A stretch of DNA of 64,000 bases from Capnocytophaga granulosa ATCC 51502 (GCF_000411115.1 NZ_KE150253.1:496001-560000), one strand, 5' to 3'; positions 56,137 to 64,000 are shown, counted from the first letter of the stretch. Notes: generated by a model from the letters alone, not told the origin. Numbers and translations: made by a program.

Positions 56137-57999
56137 TTAGGAGTTAGTTGTTTTATTTTCTTGTTTTTTCTCAAGGGTTTCCAAAGCATTCTTAGCAATG
56201 ACAGGAAGGTTCAATGAGATATGCTCGTAGGTGATTTCCTCCACTTTGGGAACTGGTGGCAGCTCGGAAGTCTTGGCAAAAAGCGGATTGACAAGGGCGA
56301 GCGGTTTGCGTCGTTTGTCTAAGAGGCGTACTTCATCAGTAGCTACTGCAATTTCGTTGGAATGGCCGTCGCGCAACTTGGCATCATAGTATTCTATATG
56401 GTTAAATCGTTCGGCTCTTCGCTTAATATCCTCATTGAGACGTTCCATATAGTCTTCAAAATCGGTTTGTACTTTGGCAAACTCTTCGGATTGTAGTGTA
56501 AAGGCAGCAACAGTCTCGGCGGAATTATCAGCTACATTGACAATGGTAGTGTCCAGATTGTTATCATTGGACTGAACCATACTATCTTCAGTACGTTGTA
56601 GGCTAGTCAAGGCATTGTAGGCGGCTACATATTCACGGAGACTTTCCTGCATAAGGTTGATAATATCGGAGCTTTCGGCACGGCTTGCCCTATAGAAGGC
56701 CTCTACATCCTGATGCCACTTATTGAGGTAGCTCATTTTTTGGTCTTTGATATGGTTGTATATCTTAAGGCGCTCTATGCGGTTCTCTTGCATAAGATTT
56801 TGTACTATGGGAGCGACAATCTCCTCGTAGATTTGGTGAACTCCGAAGGGCATATGAGTGGTACTACCATCCTCGGCTGTCCACATACCTGTAAGCAGGT
56901 TGTAGTGTACACGTGAACTAGGCTTGAGCTGGAAAGGCTGATAACCCTGCATAGAATCGCTATAGTCGAATTTTTCCTGACGGATACGCTCAATCTCCTC
57001 ATGTTCTAAAATAGGCGAATAGTGGTTGTAGGGAGACTTAAGAATTTGGTATAGTATTCTATTGGATTCATTGATCACCTTATCGGTTGAGGCTACCTTA
57101 AGGGCGGAGATAGCCTGTACAGAATTGGCCATGGTCATCATTAGGTTCTTGAGGACTTCCTCGAATTGTTGTGTTTTGGTAGAAAGAGAATCTTTTAATT
57201 TGTTGATTTCCTGGAATTTGTTTACGCTCTGAGTGTATTTTTCCTTATTGAATACCTCGATGACAGGGGAGCTCGGCGGGATATTATCGGTAGTAAATTC
57301 GTTGAGCTGTTGTAGGTATTCGCTTTTGTCGGCTACCAAAGGTAGGGATACAGAAGAGGTGTCCAGCTCATCCATACAATAAGAGATGGTTCTAAGGGAG
57401 CGCTCTAACTTTCCGAAATAATCATACTGGTTGAGCTGTTGTAGGGAAGTAGAATAAGCATCGGTTTCTATAGTCTCAGTATCAGCGGAAGTTTCCACAA
57501 TAGGAGCCTCGGAGGAGAGGTTATTTAGCGTACCGATGGTCTCTATCAAGAGGTCATTTTGGCGAGGTATCTGTAGGGTTACTTCCGATTCGGCTACACG
57601 GCCGGTATAATCTACGATAAAACTCTTGTCCTCATACTTAATCTGGTCAGCCACGGGTACATAAGCCACACCCAACTTGCTTACCTTATAGTCACGGAAG
57701 ATCTCCTTATGCTGCTTTTGGAACTCAGCGATACGGCTATCCTTTTCCGCAATTTCCTTTTCAAAGGCATTTTTCTTAATAAAATAGACAAAGAATAGGA
57801 TGATGGAGAGAAACCATACCCATAGGCCAGCTATTTTCTGTTGTAGGGCTGCTTTTTCTTCTTCTAGGATAGCGATTTGTTTTTCTATTCGTTCCTCTTC
57901 TGCAACGATTTTTTCAGCCACTTGGCTGTAATAATTGAATAATATCTTAGCTTGATCTTGGTAGATATTGTTGGATTCGGGAAAAATTTTGCCAGTCAT
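56137..57999 (-). CDS. Hypothetical membrane-anchored coiled-coil protein of the SPFH operon
   Basis: 620 residues. N-terminal coiled coil (about 25-55), one transmembrane helix (about 58-74, WVWFLSIILFFVYFI), then a second coiled coil and a long, mostly helical body with a small beta segment (KLGVAYVPVADQIKYEDKSF). The mid-part contains YSPILEHEEIERIRQEKFDY, HYNLLTGMWTAEDGSTTHMP and a Thr/Asp-rich stretch. Anchored in the inner membrane with a large cytoplasmic or periplasmic part. No family recognised. Twelve bases before the coiled-coil paralogues and five after the multi-pass protein. Confidence 0.65.
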   Translation of the reverse strand: MTGKIFPESNNIYQDQAKILFNYYSQVAEKIVAEEERIEKQIAILEEEKAALQQKIAGLWVWFLSIILFFVYFIKKNAFEKEIAEKDSRIAEFQKQHKEIFRDYKVSKLGVAYVPVADQIKYEDKSFIVDYTGRVAESEVTLQIPRQNDLLIETIGTLNNLSSEAPIVETSADTETIETDAYSTSLQQLNQYDYFGKLERSLRTISYCMDELDTSSVSLPLVADKSEYLQQLNEFTTDNIPPSSPVIEVFNKEKYTQSVNKFQEINKLKDSLSTKTQQFEEVLKNLMMTMANSVQAISALKVASTDKVINESNRILYQILKSPYNHYSPILEHEEIERIRQEKFDYSDSMQGYQPFQLKPSSRVHYNLLTGMWTAEDGSTTHMPFGVHQIYEEIVAPIVQNLMQENRIERLKIYNHIKDQKMSYLNKWHQDVEAFYRASRAESSDIINLMQESLREYVAAYNALTSLQRTEDSMVQSNDNNLDTTIVNVADNSAETVAAFTLQSEEFAKVQTDFEDYMERLNEDIKRRAERFNHIEYYDAKLRDGHSNEIAVATDEVRLLDKRRKPLALVNPLFAKTSELPPVPKVEEITYEHISLNLPVIAKNALETLEKKQENKTTNS

Positions 58000-58004
58000 A
58001 TATG

Positions 58005-58715
58005 TTAATTTGAATAAAGTTTTTTTCTATCTTGGAATAAGCGTTCGAGCTTTAGGAGTTGGCCTTCTATAGTATCCTTATTGAGAGCATAGTTGGGCAT
58101 AGCAAGTAGCATATCTTCGGCGGTTTGCATAAAAAGTTGTTCTGTCTCTTGAGCCTCGGCTGTATGGGCAGGGGAGAGGAAACGCAGGTTTTCCTCAAGG
58201 GAAAGGATACGCTTGCTAAGAGATTCAGGCAGGTTTGCTACCTTTTCAGTGCTATTTTTTAGCGCTTGGATCGCCTTTTTCATATTCGAAATACCATTGC
58301 GTTGTAGGGCTTGTTGAGTATGTACCTCGGCTACCTTGTCAGAGGCCAACAGGAAACTTACAACACTCAACAGTAGCAGTGAGATAAGCCCTCCTTGTAC
58401 TAACAATTGTAGGAAGAAAGTCCATAAGAAAAAGAGATTAGCCGCGACCATGACCCCTATAGCACAGATAGCATAGAGGCCAATAGAGAACCAACGCAGT
58501 CCTAAGGAGCCTACCTTCTGCTGAGAGGGATTGGAAAAATTGCCCCAAGGTGATAACACCTCTGCAAAGCAAAGCCCGTAGATAAGGGAGGCTACTAAGA
58601 TGTTTAGTACTAGAATACTATTCTCCCAGTGCCCAGCGAATAGCACAAATCCCGCTATGATGATAGCCTCACCGATGAGCAGCACCAAAAGGGTAAGTGT
58701 TTTTTTTGTATCCAT
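58005..58715 (-). CDS. Hypothetical multi-pass membrane protein of the SPFH operon
   Basis: 236 residues with about four transmembrane helices (about 7-27, 33-54, 76-100 and 105-125), including LLVLLIGEAIIIAGFVLFAG and LVQGGLISLLLLSVVSFLLA. The C-terminal half is helical and soluble (ENLRFLSPAHTAEAQETEQL). No known domain recognised. Its placement after the SPFH gene and before a single-pass coiled-coil protein recalls the membrane partners of YdjI in Bacillus, but no sequence resemblance could be claimed. Confidence 0.65.
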   Translation of the reverse strand: MDTKKTLTLLVLLIGEAIIIAGFVLFAGHWENSILVLNILVASLIYGLCFAEVLSPWGNFSNPSQQKVGSLGLRWFSIGLYAICAIGVMVAANLFFLWTFFLQLLVQGGLISLLLLSVVSFLLASDKVAEVHTQQALQRNGISNMKKAIQALKNSTEKVANLPESLSKRILSLEENLRFLSPAHTAEAQETEQLFMQTAEDMLLAMPNYALNKDTIEGQLLKLERLFQDRKKLYSN

Positions 58716-58729
58716 AATTATAGTGATTA

Positions 58730-59992
58730 TTATCGTTTGTTACCACACTTAGGGCAGAACTTCACATGAGGCGGAAGGGGTGTACCACAACGGCTACAAG
58801 TATCACTGGATTGTACTTGCTTGCCACAGTTTCCACAGAAAGTAGCCCCTTCGGCTAAGGGGGCATTACAATGAGGGCAAGTACTATTGCCCTGTTGCAG
58901 TAGGGTGCCACAACTCACACAGCGTTTGGCTGAGAGGTCATTGTCAGTTCCACACTTGGGGCAGGGATTATAGGGATCGCCACAATGTGGACAAAAGCGT
59001 GAAGTGCTTGGGAACTTCTTGGCACAGTTGGAACAATAAACCATCTTGACTTGTCCTTGTTCCTGTTCCTGTCCTTGGATATTTCCTGTTCCTCCTTGGA
59101 AATTGGGTTGGTTGTATTGGGGTTGCATCATGCTGCCTCCCACGGCTCCATTGCCGCCCATTCCCCCCATCATACTCATGGCCATAAGTCCTCCTAGGAG
59201 TCCTCCATTGCCACTACCGAAACCATCAATGGCATTGTTAGCCGTATTGAACATCTGTTCTTGTTGCCAAGTATGTCCTGTGATAGACATAGAGGCCTGA
59301 GTTGCAATAGCTTCGGCTACTTTGCGCCCCTCTTCAGTGGTTTTGTCTATATCGATAGAGGTGATATTGAACTGTAAGAGTTCTAAGCCCAAGTTATCCC
59401 AAAAAGGATTGAGTACATTTTTCAGATAGTCGGAAATCTCATCTAAAAAAGCGGATAAGTACTTGAAACCCACACGATGTTTGATGACGTACTGAGCAAT
59501 TTGGGATTTGGTTTTAGTGGAGAACTCACCGAAAAACTGTTCAGTAAGGTCATCTTGTGTATATTCTGATTTAGCCCCAACGGCGCGTATCAAGAATTTT
59601 TCAGCATCATTGACCTTTAACCCATAACGCCCCCCAGCTACCAAAGGAAGTTGGGTGTTATAGTCAGGATCATGAATCGGCATTTGGCTTACAGCCCAAT
59701 CAATACTGAAGGTTTGAACCTTGTTTACAAACCAAACTTCAGCAGTAAAAGGATTCTTTCCTCCAAAAGGGATTCCGTATAAACTCCTGAGAATAGGAAG
59801 GTTTTCTGTGTTGAGGGTATGCCTACCAGGGCCAAACTTGCCTACAATTTGCCCCTTGGAGAATAGAACAGCTTCTTGTGATTCTTGTACAATTAGCTGT
59901 GTATAAGTAGATAAGTTGGTTTGAGGAAATCGCCAAGCATATATAGTTTTATTCCCTTGTGGAGACCAACTGACTAAGTCTATTATTGCCAT
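58730..59992 (-). CDS. SPFH-domain, zinc-ribbon protein (YdjI/virion-core-like)
   Basis: 420 residues from the ATG at 59992 (MAIIDLVSWSPQGNKTIYAW); the upstream in-frame ATG lacks this conserved start and precedes the -7 box. SPFH-type domain from about 20 to 245 (QLIVQESQEAVLFSKGQIVG, GRHTLNTENLPILRSLYGIP). A Gly/Met-rich spacer follows, then residues 320-420 carry eight CxxC pairs (CSNC, CPHC, CPKC, CVSC, CPHC, CGNC, CSRC, CPKC), i.e. four zinc ribbons. Matches the YdjI-type family (SPFH plus C-terminal zinc ribbon); B. subtilis YdjI works with PspA in membrane stress. First gene of a six-gene operon. Confidence 0.88.
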   Translation of the reverse strand: MAIIDLVSWSPQGNKTIYAWRFPQTNLSTYTQLIVQESQEAVLFSKGQIVGKFGPGRHTLNTENLPILRSLYGIPFGGKNPFTAEVWFVNKVQTFSIDWAVSQMPIHDPDYNTQLPLVAGGRYGLKVNDAEKFLIRAVGAKSEYTQDDLTEQFFGEFSTKTKSQIAQYVIKHRVGFKYLSAFLDEISDYLKNVLNPFWDNLGLELLQFNITSIDIDKTTEEGRKVAEAIATQASMSITGHTWQQEQMFNTANNAIDGFGSGNGGLLGGLMAMSMMGGMGGNGAVGGSMMQPQYNQPNFQGGTGNIQGQEQEQGQVKMVYCSNCAKKFPSTSRFCPHCGDPYNPCPKCGTDNDLSAKRCVSCGTLLQQGNSTCPHCNAPLAEGATFCGNCGKQVQSSDTCSRCGTPLPPHVKFCPKCGNKR

Positions 59993-60028
59993 AATAAAGT
60001 GATTATTGAATCTGGGTTTATTACATGG

Positions 60029-60036
60029 CAAAAATA
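60029..60036 (-). promoter_or_regulatory. Candidate -7 box of the SPFH operon
   Basis: Minus strand TATTTTTG followed by CC, 36 bases upstream of the ATG. No -33 TTG nearby. Confidence 0.4.
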
Positions 60037-60092
60037 AGATTTTTTTTTAATTTTTAAAAGAGTTATTTGTATTTTTTGAAATGGAGCATAAG

Positions 60093-60148
60093 TAATACGA
60101 ATCAATAGTTAAATGTTATTCACTAACTTTCTAATACTCAATTTGTTG
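60093..60148. repeat. Single arm of the nested-palindrome repeat family
   Basis: TAATACGAATCAATAGTTAA, ATGTTATTCACTAACTTTCT, AATACTCAATTTG. Matches the reverse complement of the right arm at 24870-24920. The second arm appears missing or overwritten. Confidence 0.6.
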
Positions 60149-60193
60149 TTTCTTGAAGAATAGGGAGATACAATTGTCTCTACTCCTTTGATA

Positions 60194-60487
60194 ATTATGT
60201 TTTTAAGTTTCGCAAGTTCTGTAACTTATTGATATTCACTCCCTCACATACCCAGCTGTGAACACTCGCTGGCTTTCCCCTCCAAAGGGGGAATGAGATA
60301 GTTTATGATTCTCAAGAAGTTAGAGAGAGGACATTTTCCAGATTGATAGACAATTTTTATCTTTTTCAACAAATTTATTCCCCCTCTCGGAGGGGGCAAG
60401 GGGGAGGTTTTTACAAATAATTGATTATTAGTTATTTATAATTGCAATAATAGCCTAAAAACGACTTGCGAAACTTAAATTATGTTT
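60194..60487. mobile_element. MITE-like element, copy 2, with 9-bp flanking direct repeats
   Basis: The element proper is 60203-60478 (276 bp): 14-bp inverted repeats TTAAGTTTCGCAAG (60203-60216) and CTTGCGAAACTTAA (60465-60478). ATTATGTTT flanks both sides (60194-60202 and 60479-60487), consistent with a target-site duplication. The interior has G/C-rich blocks (CCTCCAAAGGGGGA; CCCCCTCTCGGAGGGGGC) and TTCTGTAACTTATTGAT, matching copy 1 at 32325-32580 in opposite orientation. No open frame. It occupies most of the 523-base gap before lpxK. Confidence 0.85.
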
Positions 60488-60507
60488 TTATAAGGCCCCA
60501 AGGAATA

Positions 60508-60541
60508 CTCAAAGCTCAAAGCTCAAAGCTCAAAACTATTT
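60508..60541 (-). repeat. Heptad array forming the lpxK 3' end
   Basis: Minus strand TTTTGAGC, TTTGAGC, TTTGAGC, TTTGAGT with exact 7-base steps. The last codons of lpxK (VLSFEL and the TGA) are read from this array. Confidence 0.85.
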
Positions 60542-61502
60542 TGTCAAACATTTCCTTGTCTTTCTCGTTGAGGAATTGGGTTTCTATGGGGAGGTAGTAG
60601 AGTTGGGGGAGCGCAAAGCCCAAGCGTACATAATCTTTCTCTGTGGTGAGCAGGCGTCCTTGTTGGCTTAAGAAAGCGATTTCTTTTGTTGAAAAATGAT
60701 GGTGATCACCATAGGATAAGTGTGTGAAGTGAGCTCCTTTGCTTTGCAAGAAAGTAACCAAGGGAGTAGGTTTGGCAATACCTGTTACAAGAGTAAAGGG
60801 TGCAGAAAGGAAATCTTCCAAAGGTAGGCTGTCTCCGTCCCGACATACCTTTGTAGCATAGGCAATGCGGGTAAAGAATACCTGCTGATGGGGTAGGGGG
60901 TGGAGCTGTTGTATGATTTTTTGTTGTGCTTCTTCAGATAGTTCTGGGCACTTGGTAACCAAAATAATCTGTGCTTTGCGTGCACGGGAGCGGATGTCCC
61001 TAAGCGAGCCTACGGGCAGTAGAAAGTCCTTGGTATAGAGCTTGTCGTAGGAAGTCAGTAGCAAGTTTAGCCCAGCCTGTACCTTGCGGTGTTGGAAAGC
61101 ATCGTCCAAGAGGATCACCCGAAAGTGAGGGTTTTGGAGCAGTCGCTCGATACCCTCTTGGCGACTTTCGCATACTGCCACGGTTGCCTTGGGGAATTTG
61201 CGGTGGTACTGGAAAGGCTCATCGCCTAGGGTAAGGGCTGTAGACAAAGCGTCGGCAAGAACAAAGCCTTTTGTTTTACGCCTATATCCACGGCTAAGAA
61301 TAGCCACTTGCTCCTCTCCCCAAAGGCGTACTAAGTACTCCACCATAGGGGTCTTTCCCGTACCCCCTACAGCCAAGTTGCCCACACATAGGGTAGGGAA
61401 GGGGTACTGTTTCGAGTAAAGCCACCCCCTATCATATAAGAAGTGCCGTAAACGCACCGCTATTCCATAAAGAATAGCAAAAGGAAAAAGAAGGAAACGC
61501 AT
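60516..61502 (-). CDS. lpxK: Tetraacyldisaccharide 4'-kinase LpxK
   Basis: 328 residues. N-terminal hydrophobic anchor and YGIAVRLRHFLYDRGWL, then the P-loop GGTGKT at 46-51 (CVGNLAVGGTGKTPMVEYLV), ILSRGYRRKTKGF, and the LpxK motifs LLDDAFQHRKVQ and SYGDHHHFSTKEI. Phosphorylates the lipid A disaccharide at the 4' position, at the inner membrane. The C terminus is shaped by the heptad array, so the terminal residues are probably not conserved. Downstream of the Gcr-family gene on the same strand. Confidence 0.96.
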   Translation of the reverse strand: MRFLLFPFAILYGIAVRLRHFLYDRGWLYSKQYPFPTLCVGNLAVGGTGKTPMVEYLVRLWGEEQVAILSRGYRRKTKGFVLADALSTALTLGDEPFQYHRKFPKATVAVCESRQEGIERLLQNPHFRVILLDDAFQHRKVQAGLNLLLTSYDKLYTKDFLLPVGSLRDIRSRARKAQIILVTKCPELSEEAQQKIIQQLHPLPHQQVFFTRIAYATKVCRDGDSLPLEDFLSAPFTLVTGIAKPTPLVTFLQSKGAHFTHLSYGDHHHFSTKEIAFLSQQGRLLTTEKDYVRLGFALPQLYYLPIETQFLNEKDKEMFDKIVLSFEL

Positions 61503-61503
61503 G

Positions 61504-61576
61504 GGGAGTTTTGAGTTTTAAGTTTTAAGTTACTAACCACTAACCACTAATCTCTAACTACTAACCACTAACCACT
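61504..61576 (-). repeat. Heptad array between the Gcr-family gene and lpxK
   Basis: Plus strand: GAGTTTT, GAGTTTT, AAGTTTT units, then ACTAACC, ACTAACC, ACTAATC, TCTAACT, ACTAACC, ACTAACC, ACTGACG. The Gcr gene's last codons (VVSG and TAG) are read from the second part, so two unit types are joined in one array. Confidence 0.85.
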
Positions 61577-63576
61577 GACGACCGTTTAGGGAGTACAAAG
61601 CTCATAGGCGCCTTTTTGAAGTGTCTCCATACAGCCTTGATAAGGGCGAAGATCTCCGAATCAGGGATATTTCTAGAGCGGAAAGCCACCCAAAGAGAGA
61701 GGCCAAAGCTTACAATAAAGTTGATAAACCCTACGATAACTAAGCCAACGAAAATCCATATCCACATGCTCCAGACTAGGTGGAAAGCAGCGCCATAAAG
61801 CCCCATAGCAATGTTTCCACTTACAAAAGTGATGTGGCGTATATCCAAATCAAGGTCAAAGAAAGTTCCTATAGAGGCAGTACTCCCCATGAATACCCCA
61901 AACCAGAAGTTGGATAGAATCCCTGGGCGCTTGTGGTCAAGCCAAGCAGCTAATTTTTTGGTTCTCTTGACCCCTAAGGCGCGTTTTAGGATAGGATGTT
62001 CCTCTATACGGTAAGCAAATTGGTTGTGCTTTTGCTTGTTGGAGACATTTCCTGCAATAATACCTGAGATAAAGAGGAATACTCCAGCAATAGCGGCATG
62101 TAAGATGAGTTTGGAGTGTATAGGGGAAGCGTCTGTTAGGAGTTTGTCCCAACTATGTGCCACTATATTCATTCCCAAAAGTCGTTCCGCGCCCCATACC
62201 AAGAGCAGGGCAACGGCAAAGGCCATAATGACATTCCCTACAAAGGCAATGAATTGCGAACGCCACAAGCGGGCGAAGAACATGGCAAACTCGCTGTGTT
62301 TTTCCTCTTCCTTACATTGTTTTCTCATACCCTCTTCTACTACACGAGCTACCGTAGTGGCGGTCATAGAAGGCTGCTTGGTGGCCAGTGCAGAGCCTGT
62401 CAGGTAGATCAGGATAAAACCAAAGGCATAGTTCATGCTATAGAGGAAAGCATGACCAAAAGCACTGGCATGTACTTCGTGTAATAGCGCCTTGAAGATA
62501 CATAAAAACCCAACGATAAACCCTGCACCGAGGCTGGCTCGGAGCATCTTGAGGTACTCCTTGGGGGTATCGGTGATATACTTTTCCCCTGTGGAGGCGT
62601 TGAACTGGGTGATCTCGTAGGTAACCGTTTGGGTACTTTCCTTGATAAAGGTGCGTATATTGTTTTTATAGCAGTTGTATTCTATCAGCTTGAGTGCCAT
62701 GCAAATAGTGTTGTCTATCTTATCCTTTTTGCTGCTGACAACCAGTAGTTCTATTAGGGTTTTTACTCGTGAGAGTTGTTGGTTGAGGCGTAAGAGTCCC
62801 TGATTGACACGCATGGTGATCCCATATTTGGAAGCATTTTTGTAGGCCTGTTGAACAAAATCCTGACACTGATGGAAGAGCACCATCAGCTGTTTGTAGT
62901 TAAGGTTTTCCTCATTGAGGGGTTCGCCTTGGAGAATAGGCTCACGCATGCTGTCAAACTCTCGTTCAAAGCTCAGAAAAGGACTTTCCAAATAGCTGTA
63001 TTCAGGCACCATATGGATAATATCCGACTCCAAGGTGCGTCCACTCATACGCTGAGTGATTAGCCCAATGGCTTCACAGAGTTGGGTAAGGCTGTTATGC
63101 TGATGTTCTTCCTGAGCAAAAAGATCATGGAAGCCTAAAAGCTCAAAGAGCAGACGAAACTCCTTGCGGTCTATGCGCTCGATCCACAGATAGTCTGTCT
63201 GTAGGTAGAACACTTGGTTGAGGATATATTGTAAGGTATCTTTTTCAGGCTGAAAGGGGAGTATCTTGGCCGAAAAGCGCCTGTTGAGTTCATAAAAGAA
63301 ACTCGAATCCTGTAGAATTCCCACCTCAGAGATCATTCGGCCGAACTGTCGTCCAGAGAGTAAGTCCTTGATATACGCTCCTAAGATCTTGCACTGCTCT
63401 GGGTTCTCCTGCAGATAGCCGATAAGTTCCAAAAGAGAAATGTTATGGCTCACACGCTTAGGACGGAAGTAGCGCACCAAGTCATACAGCAGGAGAAAGC
63501 CTGTATGCTTGGCTACCACTCCATCCTTGATGTGACTGTCAAATACTTCTTTTACACTATATTGTTTCTTTGTCAT
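61561..63576 (-). CDS. Gcr-family (SpecificRecomb) multi-pass membrane protein
   Basis: 671 residues. Helical N-terminal half (LLYDLVRYFRPKRVSHNISL) and a membrane half with about five to six helices from roughly residue 350 (GAGFIVGFLCIFKALLHEVH; MNYAFGFILIYLTGSALATK). HMVPEYSYLESPFLSFERE and NFWFGVFMGSTASIGTFFDL fit the family annotated as site-specific recombinase Gcr. No recombinase active site is visible, and the topology points to a membrane role, so the historical name should not be taken literally. It lies next to lpxK. C terminus written in heptad repeat sequence. Confidence 0.82.
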   Translation of the reverse strand: MTKKQYSVKEVFDSHIKDGVVAKHTGFLLLYDLVRYFRPKRVSHNISLLELIGYLQENPEQCKILGAYIKDLLSGRQFGRMISEVGILQDSSFFYELNRRFSAKILPFQPEKDTLQYILNQVFYLQTDYLWIERIDRKEFRLLFELLGFHDLFAQEEHQHNSLTQLCEAIGLITQRMSGRTLESDIIHMVPEYSYLESPFLSFEREFDSMREPILQGEPLNEENLNYKQLMVLFHQCQDFVQQAYKNASKYGITMRVNQGLLRLNQQLSRVKTLIELLVVSSKKDKIDNTICMALKLIEYNCYKNNIRTFIKESTQTVTYEITQFNASTGEKYITDTPKEYLKMLRASLGAGFIVGFLCIFKALLHEVHASAFGHAFLYSMNYAFGFILIYLTGSALATKQPSMTATTVARVVEEGMRKQCKEEEKHSEFAMFFARLWRSQFIAFVGNVIMAFAVALLLVWGAERLLGMNIVAHSWDKLLTDASPIHSKLILHAAIAGVFLFISGIIAGNVSNKQKHNQFAYRIEEHPILKRALGVKRTKKLAAWLDHKRPGILSNFWFGVFMGSTASIGTFFDLDLDIRHITFVSGNIAMGLYGAAFHLVWSMWIWIFVGLVIVGFINFIVSFGLSLWVAFRSRNIPDSEIFALIKAVWRHFKKAPMSFVLPKRSSVVSG

Positions 63577-63583
63577 CTTATTT

Positions 63584-63636
63584 AAGTTTTAAGTTTTGAA
63601 TTTTGAGTTACTAATCACTAACGACTCACCACTTTT
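63584..63636 (-). repeat. Heptad array at the 3' end of the DUF4872-like gene
   Basis: Minus strand GTGAGTC, GTTAGTG, ATTAGTA, then ACTCAAA, ATTCAAA, ACTTAAA, ACTTAAA. The last codons (VVSR and TAG) of the upstream gene are inside it. Confidence 0.8.
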
Positions 63637-64000
63637 CTAAGTTTTTTATAAAAAGCCTCTTCGCGCTGAGCGATCTGAGAGAGCCTCTGTGAAAGCCCCT
63701 CATAAGCGGCGCGATGCGCCTGGTTGCGGTTCTTATATAAGCGTGCTACCTCCACTGCAAAATCACGCCATAGGTCACCGATGGCCGTAATCTCTTGGGA
63801 ACATTCCTTTAGGGCATCGCACTTGAGCACTTCGGCGGCTTCCTCAAGGAAAGCCCCATAGATAAAGCGAAAACCACCCCCACCGGTACCTATTTCCTCT
63901 TGCATACGGATCATTTGGGCAAGGTAGTGATTGGTGATTTTGACCCCTCGCTTGTCATACCAGCGCAATATATCTTTGCTTACCCACCTGATCGCCCTGA
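63618..64000 (-). CDS. BtrH/DUF4872-like protein (3' part, runs off right edge)
   Basis: 127 codons are visible; the frame stays open to the window edge (beginning RAIRWVSKDILRWYDKRGVK), so the start is outside. GTGGGGFRFIYGAFLEEAAE is the strongest clue and fits the C-terminal DUF4872 region of proteins with a BtrH-type N-terminal domain (acyl transfer in butirosin and some lipid pathways). Residues after it are helical and charged, ending KKLRKVVSR. Catalytic N-terminal part not visible, so function remains open. Directly upstream of the Gcr-family gene on the same strand. Confidence 0.55.
   Translation of the reverse strand, partial: RAIRWVSKDILRWYDKRGVKITNHYLAQMIRMQEEIGTGGGGFRFIYGAFLEEAAEVLKCDALKECSQEITAIGDLWRDFAVEVARLYKNRNQAHRAAYEGLSQRLSQIAQREEAFYKKLRKVVSR

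Noticed and set aside
61561-63576. Reading the Gcr-family gene as a DNA recombinase linked to the neighbouring repeats
   Set aside because: No recombinase active-site pattern; the membrane topology argues against it.

Overview
The window reads as a chromosomal segment of a Flavobacteriaceae bacterium (phylum Bacteroidota), most likely an oral Capnocytophaga-like species. Support: the type IX secretion (T9SS) translocon gene sprA directly after ruvA, three surface proteases ending in T9SS type B sorting domains, a six-subunit Na+-NQR operon, a SusC-like TonB receptor, and Bacteroidota promoter motifs (TAnnTTTG, sometimes with TTG about 19 bases upstream). The genus is an inference. No rRNA, tRNA, CRISPR array, phage or transposase gene was recognised.

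Layout. 1-1575 (minus): ccoH/FixH, a SafE-like membrane protein and the start of a C45-family lipoprotein. 1746-16299: an M23 peptidase, then three paralogous secreted zinc metalloproteases with proline-rich linkers, interrupted by htpG (minus) and a DUF417 gene. 16369-24529 (minus): TonB receptor, DUF4876 lipoprotein, DUF6850 outer-membrane protein, dihaem cytochrome-c peroxidase and a PD40 lipoprotein, probably an uptake/redox locus. 24530-33296: housekeeping genes (DegT aminotransferase, pdhB, rpmF, yceD, recF, TPR protein, ribH, ferredoxin, ruvA) separated by repeat-rich spacers. 33301-42559: sprA and three tandem porin-like genes. 42656-46243: M1 peptidase, DnaQ-like exonuclease, small outer-membrane protein. 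46575-53145: nqrA, a ClbS/DfsB gene, nqrBCDEF. 53211-59992 (minus): a tight six-gene operon of an SPFH/zinc-ribbon protein, two membrane proteins, two paralogous coiled-coil proteins and a bactofilin-like protein. 60516-64000 (minus): lpxK, a Gcr-family membrane protein and the 3' part of a DUF4872/BtrH-like gene.

Most noteworthy: (1) the SPFH operon, which resembles the Bacillus PspA-YdjGHI membrane-stress module in architecture but has different partners; (2) heptanucleotide repeat arrays sitting on gene 3' ends, often supplying the last codons and the stop, and placing stop codons in all three frames; (3) two copies of a 256-276 bp MITE-like element with 14-bp terminal inverted repeats, one flanked by a 9-bp direct repeat; (4) a second nested-palindrome repeat family; (5) tandem expansion of surface proteases and porins; (6) a ClbS-like gene inside the nqr operon.

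All calls rest on reading the sequence and remembered family features. No database search or alignment was run.
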